Positions 8,635 to 14,917 of a stretch of DNA of 21,170 nt are shown here, piece after piece (the stretch's first letter is position 1; each line of letters starts with the position of its first letter). The stretch comes from Acetobacteraceae bacterium (GTDB lineage: Bacteria; Pseudomonadota; Alphaproteobacteria; Acetobacterales; Acetobacteraceae): contig PKWQ01000431.1 in NCBI GenBank assembly GCA_003133265.1, positions 1 to 21,170 on the forward strand, in the 5' to 3' direction. The position numbers were made by a program, and so were the translations under genes. Under the pieces are notes generated by a model. That model was not told where the DNA came from. It was given only the letters and a program-made list of their open reading frames with translations, and searched no databases.

Positions 8635-10047
8635 TCAGCCGGGAACGACACAAGCTGGCCACGCCAGATACAGAAGAGTGATCGCCACCCAGGCCAGCAT
8701 CAGCGCGGCAAAGGTGAAGCGCGCGTTCCACAGCGTGCTGACGGTGAACGGGCTGACGCCCAGCCAGCGCGCGGTGGTGATGGCGCTCGCCGACATCGCG
8801 GTGACGGAAACGCCCACGCCCCAGCCCAGCATGCAGGCGAAGCCGAGCACCGCGGGCGGAATGCCGAGGCTGGCCGGATCGGGTATCGCCGCGCCCAGAA
8901 CAGCGACCATCGCCACCGGATTGAGCCCGATCTGCCCCGACGCCATCAGCAGCAGCGGCACCAGCAGCGGAATCGCCAACGGCGGCAAATGCGCCAGCAC
9001 CGATGCGAACCCGCCGACCGGCAGCGCCGCGCCCAGCGCCACGCCGACGAAACCGGAAATGCCCAGCACGTTCGCCTCGCCACGAAAGGCCGGGATGCGC
9101 AGCCGGAACCGGCCCAGCCGGCGCGCCAGCATCGCCAGCACGAAACCGATCCCCCGGGTACGGACGAACCGCAGCGCCTGAACCGTGAGCCAGCCCCATC
9201 CCACCAGCGGCACCACCAGCGTCACCCCGGTCACCAGGCTGATGCCAAGCAGGACCGAGGTCGCCTCGGCCAGCAGCATGACCAGCGCTACCAGCGCGAC
9301 GATGCCCAGATGGATGGTCCAGCGTTCCGTGCTCACCGGCCGCGCGCCGGTCGCCGTGACGCGGCGCGCGCCGGACAGCCGGTCGTCGAGCCAGCCGAGT
9401 GCGGCCATGCCGACGGAGGTGACGAACGCGATCGGCAGCAGCAGCCGCATCGGCGCGCCCGGCACGGCGGTGGAGACGACGGCGGTCATGATGTTCAGCG
9501 GGCTCCAGCAATTCATCACCGCGAAGCCGCGATAGATCGCCATCAGCATCCGCCGCGCCCGCAGCCGGCGCACCGCCTCCGACCCGCCGGCCGCCGCCAG
9601 GGTGTTGGCGCGCACCACCATCGCGCCCAGCAGCTCGATCGCGCCATAGGACAGGATGATGCCGAATACATGCCCGCCACTGGTCAGCGCCACGTAGCGC
9701 CGCCCCGGCGGTTGGGCCACCAGATGCCGCCCGCATTGTCGCACCAGCGGCGAGGTCTCCGCCGCGTCGCGCAGCACGCCGAGTGCCAGAAAGAACGCCG
9801 CATAGGCCGCGCCACGCCGCCAGGCGGACAGGAACAGGCCGAACGGATCGGGTGCCGCGACCATCCCGGCGATGCCGATCGCCGCCATGCCGAGGAAGAA
9901 GACCCGCGCATAGGGCCGCTGGCGCGGGAACTCCATGACCAGGAACAGCAGGATCAGCAGCCCCGCCGCATCGCCGGCGCGGGGAATGCCGGCAAGCTGG
10001 TCGAGCAGCGTGGCGGCCCAGACGAGAATATAGAGCCAAGCGCTCAC
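8635..10047 (-). CDS. unassigned polytopic membrane protein, permease-like
   Basis: I do not recognise a specific family for this 470-residue inner-membrane protein. Hydrophobic segments run through its whole length, roughly ten to twelve. There is a polar loop around residues 92-118 (DAAETSPLVRQCGRHL) and a small-residue-rich segment SGGHVFGIILSYGAIE (123-138) that could be a re-entrant or substrate-binding loop. A second similar region near the C-terminus, GQIGLNPVAMVAVLGAA, then GVGVSVTAMSASAITTAR, suggests two inverted halves as in ion-transporter-superfamily permeases. That resemblance is my reading of pattern, not a family match. The frame opens with GTG at 10047 (MSAWLYIL), with no strong Shine-Dalgarno. 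It lies 102 bases upstream of the chemoreceptor in the same orientation and diverges from the flavin reductase. A transporter for a chemoattractant is one possible context reading. Confidence 0.6.
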   Translation of the reverse strand: MSAWLYILVWAATLLDQLAGIPRAGDAAGLLILLFLVMEFPRQRPYARVFFLGMAAIGIAGMVAAPDPFGLFLSAWRRGAAYAAFFLALGVLRDAAETSPLVRQCGRHLVAQPPGRRYVALTSGGHVFGIILSYGAIELLGAMVVRANTLAAAGGSEAVRRLRARRMLMAIYRGFAVMNCWSPLNIMTAVVSTAVPGAPMRLLLPIAFVTSVGMAALGWLDDRLSGARRVTATGARPVSTERWTIHLGIVALVALVMLLAEATSVLLGISLVTGVTLVVPLVGWGWLTVQALRFVRTRGIGFVLAMLARRLGRFRLRIPAFRGEANVLGISGFVGVALGAALPVGGFASVLAHLPPLAIPLLVPLLLMASGQIGLNPVAMVAVLGAAIPDPASLGIPPAVLGFACMLGWGVGVSVTAMSASAITTARWLGVSPFTVSTLWNARFTFAALMLAWVAITLLYLAWPACVVPG

Positions 10048-10159
10048 GACCGTTCACTCATGCAAGGAATGCGTCATCCTGCCCCAACCCCCGCCACCTG
10101 GACAGCCCCGCGCGCGACGCGTAACGCTCGGCCACTCACATCAGGACCGGAGACCAAGA

Positions 10160-10792
10160 ATGCTCTTCGAAACAGACAAACTGAGCGCGCAGGACACTTA
10201 CAAGCTGCTGGTTTCCACCGTGGTGCCGCGCCCGATCGCCTGGGTGGTCACCCAGGACATCGACGGCACGATCAACGCCGCGCCGTTTTCATTCTTCAAT
10301 GCCGTCTCCGGCAACCCGCCGATCGTGACCTTCGGCATCGGCGGCCGGGGCCCCGGGGACGCCAAGGATACCGGCAACATCATCCGCCGCACCGGGCAGT
10401 TCGTGGTCAATCTGGTGAACAACGCCACGGCCGAGGCGATGAACATCACCGCCATCGACTTCCCGCTCGGGGTGAACGAACTGAAGGAAGCCGGGCTGAC
10501 GACCCTCCCCTCGGTAAAGGTCAAGCCGCCGCGCATCGCTGAAAGCCCGGTTTCGTTCGAGTGCGAGCGGCTGGTGATCATCGATGTCGGCATCGACCGC
10601 TCGGTCGTGCTCGGCCGGGTGGTGGCGATCCATATCGCCGACGATTGCGTGCTCGATCCGGCGAAGTGCTATGTCGACACGCCGAAGCTCGACCTGATCG
10701 GACGCATGCATGGGAGCGGCTGGTACGCCAGGACCACCGACCGGTTCGAGATGCCGCGAATCGAACTGGACAAGTGGAAGCGCCGCACCTAG
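10160..10792 (+). CDS. flavin reductase-like, FMN-binding split-barrel protein
   Basis: The 210-residue cytoplasmic protein matches the flavin reductase-like/flavoredoxin family, which binds FMN and acts as an NAD(P)H:flavin oxidoreductase or electron-transfer flavoprotein. Seen: the N-terminal hallmark VPRPIAWVVTQD (22-33), then NAAPFSFFNAVSGNPP (39-54), GDAKDTGNI (66-74), TGQFVVNLVN (78-87), and the C-terminal DLIGRMHGSGWYARTTDRFEM (178-198). These are the usual positions for FMN phosphate and isoalloxazine contacts. The ATG at 10160 has GGAG about 9 bases upstream. It stands alone on the plus strand, divergent from the permease-like gene and convergent with the GNAT-like gene, with no adjacent monooxygenase, so its partner is not visible. 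Confidence 0.85.
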   Translation: MLFETDKLSAQDTYKLLVSTVVPRPIAWVVTQDIDGTINAAPFSFFNAVSGNPPIVTFGIGGRGPGDAKDTGNIIRRTGQFVVNLVNNATAEAMNITAIDFPLGVNELKEAGLTTLPSVKVKPPRIAESPVSFECERLVIIDVGIDRSVVLGRVVAIHIADDCVLDPAKCYVDTPKLDLIGRMHGSGWYARTTDRFEMPRIELDKWKRRT

Positions 10793-10823
10793 CCGCGCAA
10801 CACCTGATCCTACAGGGGCAATG

Positions 10824-10845
10824 GCCGGGGCATGTGTGTCCCGGC
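10824..10845. terminator. hairpin between convergent genes
   Basis: A 6-base perfect stem GCCGGG/CCCGGC with a 10-base loop sits in the 73-base gap between the stop codons of the flavin reductase-like and GNAT-like genes. There is no T tract on either side, so a bidirectional terminator role is suggested by position only. Confidence 0.35.
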
Positions 10846-10865
10846 GTTGCCGCCCGGCGGCCGGG

Positions 10866-11333
10866 TCATCCAGCCTCGACCCAGGCGCCGGCTACCCGCT
10901 TGGACAGCACCGCGCCCTCCGGCCGATGACCGGCTGCCTCCAGCCCGCGGGCGACCTCCGGCGAGCCGTTGTGCAGCACGGAACGGATCGAGTCGCACTC
11001 CATCCGCGCGCCCAGTTCGTCCAGCGCGCTCACCAGCGCCCCCAGCACCGCGTCGGGGGCCAGTATATCGAGCGCGATGAAATAATCGGCCACCAGCACC
11101 CGGCCAAGCCGCAAATCCTGCTCCCGCCGGTAGCAGAACATGCCGCAGGGATACGGCCGCGCGTCCCGGCGCGCGACCATCACGCCGCCCCGCTCCGCGT
11201 GCCTGGGATTGGCCAACCGATTGGCAAATCGCACCCAGCCGGCCAGATCGAGCGTCGGCACCACTTCTCGGATCAGGGGATAAACCGACCGGACCTGATC
11301 GCGCGACAACATCTGAACGGTGATAGCTGACAT
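10866..11333 (-). CDS. small GNAT-like protein, possible N-acetyltransferase
   Basis: The product is 155 residues, cytoplasmic, with the alpha/beta pattern of a GNAT fold. An N-terminal helix carries MLSRDQVRSVYPLIREVVP (8-26), strands follow around VMVARRD (51-57) and RVLVADYFIALDI (78-90), and the C-terminal part resembles the last GNAT strands (SVLHNGSPEVARGLEAAGHRP region, 118-138, then VLSKRV). The canonical acetyl-CoA loop (R/Q-x-x-G-x-G/A) is not evident, so activity is uncertain. The ATG at 11333 is preceded by GAGAGG at ideal distance; the frame stays open upstream to 11537 but that stretch runs through the FNR box and lacks protein character. Being divergent from the fnr-type gene around a single FNR box suggests oxygen-dependent expression. 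Confidence 0.55.
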   Translation of the reverse strand: MSAITVQMLSRDQVRSVYPLIREVVPTLDLAGWVRFANRLANPRHAERGGVMVARRDARPYPCGMFCYRREQDLRLGRVLVADYFIALDILAPDAVLGALVSALDELGARMECDSIRSVLHNGSPEVARGLEAAGHRPEGAVLSKRVAGAWVEAG

Positions 11334-11408
11334 GACCTCTCGATCGCGGGGGGGTGTGTCTGTGCGTCTGGGACGGTACAGAAATGCACAACTGGGACCG
11401 TGGCCGCC

Positions 11409-11422
11409 TTGACACAGATCAA
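11409..11422 (+). promoter_or_regulatory. FNR/FnrL-binding site (FNR box)
   Basis: The sequence TTGACACAGATCAA fits the FNR consensus TTGAT-N4-ATCAA at 9 of 10 specified bases, the one change being the fifth base (C for T). It lies between two divergent genes, 106 bases before the fnr-type ATG (11528) and 76 bases from the GNAT-like ATG (11333). A -10-like TATGAG at 11445-11450 sits where a class II FNR-dependent promoter (box centred at -41.5) reading toward the regulator would need it, so autoregulation is the simplest reading. Confidence 0.75.
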
Positions 11423-11444
11423 AAGGATCGGCTGATACGCATCT

Positions 11445-11450
11445 TATGAG
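11445..11450 (+). promoter_or_regulatory. candidate -10 element of the fnr-type gene
   Basis: TATGAG is correctly spaced from the FNR box centre (about 11415.5) to give a transcript start near 11457, about 70 bases before the ATG at 11528. This is inferred from spacing; the hexamer matches TATAAT at only 3 of 6 positions. Confidence 0.4.
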
Positions 11451-11527
11451 GTTCCTGATACGGCCCTCGGCCGCTAAGGTGCCCTGTCGGCAATCGCCGC
11501 CGACCCGATTCACCGTTCGAGGGCCCA

Positions 11528-12280
11528 ATGGCCACATTGTCGCAGCGCCACGTCGTCATCGAACGCAGCCAACTGCCCGACCTGTGCGTGGGCTGCGATT
11601 CCCGAGCGGCCAGCGTCTGCAATGCCATCGAGGATCGGGATATGGCGCGGCTCGCCGCGATCACCACCTCGTCCGAGGCGCCGGTCGGGCGCGTCTTCAT
11701 CCAGGAAGGCGAATCGGCGGACAATTTCTTCAATATCACCCTCGGCACCGCGCGGCTGTTCAAGCTGCTGCCCGACGGCCGCCGGCAGATCACCGGGTTC
11801 GTCGGCCCCGGCCATTTCCTCGGCCTTGCCGTCTCCGACACCTATGCCTTCAGCGCCGAGGCAATGGAGCCGGTGCGGTTCTGCCGCTTCTCCCGTCCCC
11901 GCCTGCGGGTGCTGCTGGACGATTTCCCGGCGCTGGAGAAGCGCCTGCTGGAAGTGGCGGCCACCGAACTGGTGGCGGCGCAGGAACAGATGCTGCTGCT
12001 GGGGCGCAAGACCGCGGTGGAGCGGCTGGCCTCGTTCCTGCTGGCCCAGAGCGTGATGGGCGTGCCCTGCGGCCATCCGCGCGCGCACCTGACCCTGAAG
12101 ATGACCCGCGGCGACATCGCCGACTATCTGGGCCTGACCATCGAGACCATCAGCCGCACCCTGACGCGTCTGCGCAACGAGCGGCTGATCGACATCCCCT
12201 CCACCACCGACGTGATCATCCGCAACCATGCCGCGCTCGTGAACCTGGCCGGTGGATTGAACCGAAGCCCCACCGCCTGA
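11528..12280 (+). CDS. fnrL: FNR/FnrL-type oxygen-sensing transcriptional regulator (Crp/Fnr family)
   Basis: This 250-residue cytoplasmic DNA-binding protein senses oxygen through a [4Fe-4S] cluster and switches genes when oxygen falls. Seen: N-terminal Cys20, Cys23 and Cys31 (C-x2-C-x7-C, the spacing typical of alphaproteobacterial FnrL/FnrN), and a fourth candidate ligand Cys119. A cyclic-nucleotide-binding-type beta barrel spans about 45-130 and a long dimerisation helix about 132-165. The helix-turn-helix is RGDIADYLGLTIETISRTLTRL (194-215); its ETISR carries the Glu, Ser and Arg that read TTGAT in FNR. GAGGG lies about 4 bases before the ATG at 11528. A matching FNR box in its own upstream region supports autoregulation. 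The following permease gene begins 13 to 16 bases after its stop, so they may be cotranscribed. The name follows cluster spacing; other Fnr-clade names would serve equally. Confidence 0.9.
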   Translation: MATLSQRHVVIERSQLPDLCVGCDSRAASVCNAIEDRDMARLAAITTSSEAPVGRVFIQEGESADNFFNITLGTARLFKLLPDGRRQITGFVGPGHFLGLAVSDTYAFSAEAMEPVRFCRFSRPRLRVLLDDFPALEKRLLEVAATELVAAQEQMLLLGRKTAVERLASFLLAQSVMGVPCGHPRAHLTLKMTRGDIADYLGLTIETISRTLTRLRNERLIDIPSTTDVIIRNHAALVNLAGGLNRSPTA

Positions 12281-12296
12281 TGCGCCGGACGCGGTG

Positions 12297-12971
12297 ATGC
12301 CCGGCCTGATCGAGACGTTCTTCAATCTGCAAATCGTCGTCGCGGCCTGGCCGATCCTGCTGTCGGGCCTGCTGAACACGCTGGAATTGTCGCTGCTCGT
12401 CGTGCCGCTCGGCTTCGCCGGCGGGCTGCTGCTGGCGCTGGCATCGACGACGCGGAACCCGTGGCTGCGCTATCCGCTGATGGGCTGGGTGGATTTCTTC
12501 CGCGCCTTCCCGCCGCTGGTGCTGCTGGTGTTCCTCTATGCCGGCCTGCCCTTCGCCGGGATCGAGCTGGGCGGGTTCTATTGCGTGGCCATCGGCTTCT
12601 TCCTCAACACCGGCGCCTATTACGGCGAAGTGCTGCGCGCCGGCATCGACAGCGTGCCGCTGGGCCAGATCGAGGCCGCGCGCTCCACCGGCCTCACCCG
12701 CCTGCAAACCATGATCTGGGTCGTGCTGCCGCAGGCGGTGCGCAACGTGCTGCCCGATCTGGTGTCCAACACGCTGGAGGTGGTGAAGCTGACCTCCATC
12801 GCCAGCGTGGTCGCGCTGCCGGAACTGCTGTTCCAGGCGCGCCAGGCGCAGAGCGTGACCTACAACCCGACGCCGATCGTCGCCGCCGCGCTGATCTATT
12901 TCATTCTGTTGTGGCCCGTCGTCCGCCTGCTCTCGCGCCTGGAAAACCGCGCCATCGCGGGGCGGCGATGA
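12297..12971 (+). CDS. polar amino acid-type ABC transporter permease (HisM/GlnP family), orphan
   Basis: The 224-residue inner-membrane protein belongs to the amino-acid ABC permease family. Seen: about five membrane segments (including PILLSGLLNTLELSLLVVPL and VDFFRAFPPLVLLVFLYAGL), the family signature RAFPPLVLLVFLY, and the EAA loop that contacts the ATPase (GQIEAARSTG then LQTMIWVVLPQAVRN, about 124-150). The gene may begin at GTG 12294 or ATG 12297. No ATPase, second permease or substrate-binding protein is present in the window, which is unusual for this class, so its partners must be elsewhere. Its last bases overlap the DUF2272 lipoprotein start by four (ATGA), and it follows the fnr-type gene closely, suggesting one transcript. 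The substrate is not predictable. Confidence 0.88.
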   Translation: MPGLIETFFNLQIVVAAWPILLSGLLNTLELSLLVVPLGFAGGLLLALASTTRNPWLRYPLMGWVDFFRAFPPLVLLVFLYAGLPFAGIELGGFYCVAIGFFLNTGAYYGEVLRAGIDSVPLGQIEAARSTGLTRLQTMIWVVLPQAVRNVLPDLVSNTLEVVKLTSIASVVALPELLFQARQAQSVTYNPTPIVAAALIYFILLWPVVRLLSRLENRAIAGRR

Positions 12972-13711
12972 AAGCGGCGCTGCTGCTGCCGCTGCTCCTG
13001 CTGTTCGCGGCCTGCGCCGCGCCGCCCAACGCGCCGGACTTCGCCCGCACCCCCTACGAGCCGCTCTCACGCGAGGCGGTGGTGGCGATCGCGCTCAGGG
13101 AATGGCGGGCGTTCGGCTCCAAGGTGAACGACACCGGCACCGACCTCGACCTGACCGACAATGCCAAGCCGGAGCGCCAGCCGGGGCTATGGCAGCGCGT
13201 CGGCGAGTATTGGTGGGAAGGGCTGGCCCCCGGCCGCCAGGAGGCCGCCTGGACCGGCAAGCATGACGCGCACGGCATCGCCTTCCCGCCCGAGATGGAC
13301 GGCGACTATGCGTGGTCGGCGGCGTTCGTCTCCTACGTGATGCGCATCGCCGGGGCCGGTCCGGGCTTTCCCTATGCCGCCGACCATGCGGACTACATCA
13401 ACATCGCCAAGCGCATGGCGACGGGACAGGCGGCCGGCTGGGCGGTGGTGTCGGAGCGGCCGGGGAACTACGCGCCCCAGCCGGGAGACCTGATCTGCAA
13501 CGGCCGTGGCAGCGCCGCCCGGCTGCGCTACGACGACCTGCCGACCGGGCGTTTTCCGGCGCATTGCGACATCGTGGTCGAGGTCGCCGCCGACCTGCTG
13601 AGCGTGATCGGCGGCAATGTGGACGACGCGGTGACGATGCGCCACCAGCCGCTGATCGACGATCAGCGGCTGGTGGTGCTGCGGGTGCTGTATTCGGGGC
13701 CGGGCGTCTAG
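12968..13711 (+). CDS. DUF2272-family lipoprotein, NlpC/CHAP-like fold
   Basis: The 247-residue product is a predicted lipoprotein: a hydrophobic signal of about 15 residues is followed by FAAC with Cys16 as the lipidation site (Phe at -3 is atypical). The body matches DUF2272 as I know it: WSAAFVSYVMRIAGAG (116-131), PGDLICNGRG (172-181), and FPAHCDIVVEV with His199 followed by VIGGNVDDAV (213-222). This layout mirrors NlpC/P60 and CHAP cysteine peptidases/amidases: a nucleophile helix, then a strand carrying the catalytic His. At the position where those enzymes have Cys, this protein has Ser117/Ala118, so a peptidase function is doubtful or would need Ser. The ATG overlaps the permease stop by four bases, implying coupling. 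Its stop shares the palindrome CTAG with the convergent rhodanese stop. Confidence 0.75.
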   Translation: MKAALLLPLLLLFAACAAPPNAPDFARTPYEPLSREAVVAIALREWRAFGSKVNDTGTDLDLTDNAKPERQPGLWQRVGEYWWEGLAPGRQEAAWTGKHDAHGIAFPPEMDGDYAWSAAFVSYVMRIAGAGPGFPYAADHADYINIAKRMATGQAAGWAVVSERPGNYAPQPGDLICNGRGSAARLRYDDLPTGRFPAHCDIVVEVAADLLSVIGGNVDDAVTMRHQPLIDDQRLVVLRVLYSGPGV

Positions 13712-14118
13712 CGCTGCCGCCAGGGCAACCCGTTCGCCTTCCAGCCGGAGACGGTGCCGCGATGGCCCTGGTGGTCCGGCGGCCCCTCGAAGCCGTCGGC
13801 GATGTTGTAGACGTGCGGGAACCCCGCATCGGCCATCGCCTTCGCCGCCGCCAGCGAGCGCACGCCGCTGCGGCACAGGAAGTAGATGCGATGCGCCGGC
13901 GTAAGACCCGCCTGCTTCGCCTGATCGACGAAGGCGGCATTCACCTGCATCGTCGGGAAGATTTGCCAGGGGATCTGGATCGGCTGCTTGCCGGCGGCAC
14001 CTAGGTCGGGCAGGCCGACATAGGCCCACTCCGCATCGGTGCGCACATCGACAAGCCGCGCCTGGGGATCGGTTTGCAGGGCTTCCCAGACCTGCGCGGG
14101 CGGGACGTTCTCGACCAT
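13708..14118 (-). CDS. single-domain rhodanese (sulfurtransferase)
   Basis: This 136-residue protein carries one rhodanese domain, which moves sulfane sulfur via a persulfide. Seen: RLVDVRTDAEWAYVGLPDL (21-39), the active loop FLCRSGVRSLAAA (80-92) with Cys82 as nucleophile, and the family-typical C-terminal NIADGFEGPPDHQGHRG then GWKANGLPW (105-133). No signal peptide is evident from the chosen ATG (14118), which has AGAGGA at good distance; an in-frame earlier start at 14178 would add a sequence with no recognisable character. Downstream it converges on the DUF2272 gene, with the two stop codons sharing CTAG. The gene upstream on the same strand is the lipoprotein at 14211-14798, 92 bases away. 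The physiological sulfur acceptor is unknown. Confidence 0.88.
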   Translation of the reverse strand: MVENVPPAQVWEALQTDPQARLVDVRTDAEWAYVGLPDLGAAGKQPIQIPWQIFPTMQVNAAFVDQAKQAGLTPAHRIYFLCRSGVRSLAAAKAMADAGFPHVYNIADGFEGPPDHQGHRGTVSGWKANGLPWRQR

Positions 14119-14151
14119 GTTGGTTCCTCTTCTGGCTGAATTCGGCGGTCC

Positions 14152-14172
14152 GGCCATCGCATGAAGATGGCC
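14152..14172 (-). terminator. hairpin between lipoprotein gene and rhodanese gene
   Basis: A perfect 7-base stem GGCCATC/GATGGCC with a 7-base loop lies 39 bases beyond the lipoprotein stop and 33 bases before the rhodanese ATG, reading leftward. There is no T run after it, so it could be a factor-independent terminator lacking its U tract, or a structured leader of the rhodanese message. Confidence 0.4.
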
Positions 14173-14210
14173 CGGCATTCAACCGTATTCGGCGGAATTG
14201 CGCCGGTCGC

Positions 14211-14798
14211 CTACCGCCCGTCGTCGGCGTTCAGGGTTGGCTTGTTCGACCCGGCCAGCCACGATGGAAGGGACCTGGCCTTTTTCGCCTGTATGCTCGG
14301 CATGTTGTGCTGCGCCCATTCGAGAGAGGCTGCGGTAGTCGTTATCGACTGGGTGTACGCAAGCTCTCCGGTCAATGCCTGGTCGGTTTCCGTTTTCGCA
14401 ACGGGTACGAAAGAGAACTTTGGCTTCCAGGTGCCGATCTGCGACGAGAAGCGGACATAATAGGTTTTGCCGGGAAGCAGGGTCGCGTCCATGAAATCCG
14501 CCAGGTCCCCCAGGACCATGAAACGCCGCACGCCGGGGTCGGTTATGTAGGCCACGCTCGTTCCTGGCGGAACGATCCCCACCAGCAACGGCGGCTCGAC
14601 CGTGATGTCGAACACGGACGGCCTCGGAAGACCGTGCAAAGTTGATGCCATAAAGACAACAACTGCCTTGTTTGGAGGCGACGCAATCGTCGCCTGTGAG
14701 TCGGGGATTGCAGCCATTCGCTCTTTCGCACAGCCGAAAAGTGACAGGCTGGCAATCAAGGTCAGCATGATCTGGCGCCGCGATGTCATTGAGTGCAT
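14211..14798 (-). CDS. lipoprotein of lower GC content, DUF2846-like
   Basis: The product is about 195 residues from ATG 14798 (an ATG at 14789 is equally possible). Its start carries two arginines (MTSRRQIML), a hydrophobic stretch, and a lipobox SLFGC, so it is a predicted lipoprotein and perhaps Tat-exported. The mature part has the pattern of DUF2846-like small envelope domains: AVVVFMAS, PPLLVGIVPPGTSVAYITDPG, then LLPGKTYYVRFSSQIG, with a GK-x-YY-V strand typical of that family. I treat that link as tentative. Hand counts of two 60-base lines give 52 to 55 percent GC, visibly below the neighbouring genes, which hints at separate origin. The flanking genes run the same way but are 92 and 120 bases away, so it may be its own unit. 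Confidence 0.65.
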   Translation of the reverse strand: MHSMTSRRQIMLTLIASLSLFGCAKERMAAIPDSQATIASPPNKAVVVFMASTLHGLPRPSVFDITVEPPLLVGIVPPGTSVAYITDPGVRRFMVLGDLADFMDATLLPGKTYYVRFSSQIGTWKPKFSFVPVAKTETDQALTGELAYTQSITTTAASLEWAQHNMPSIQAKKARSLPSWLAGSNKPTLNADDGR

Positions 14799-14917
14799 CC
14801 TTGCGTCTAATTGTTGCGGCATTCCCAGATCCGCCACCCGGGCAGCAAGTTAGCGGCGGCTTCGATCGTATTGCACCCGGTTCATATGCGGTAGCCCTGG
14901 CGGCATGAGGGGCACCA

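Noticed and set aside
11446..12297. Plus-strand frame overlapping the fnr-type gene
   Set aside because: It is out of frame with the Cys and helix-turn-helix motifs and has Arg/Pro/Gly-rich shadow composition.
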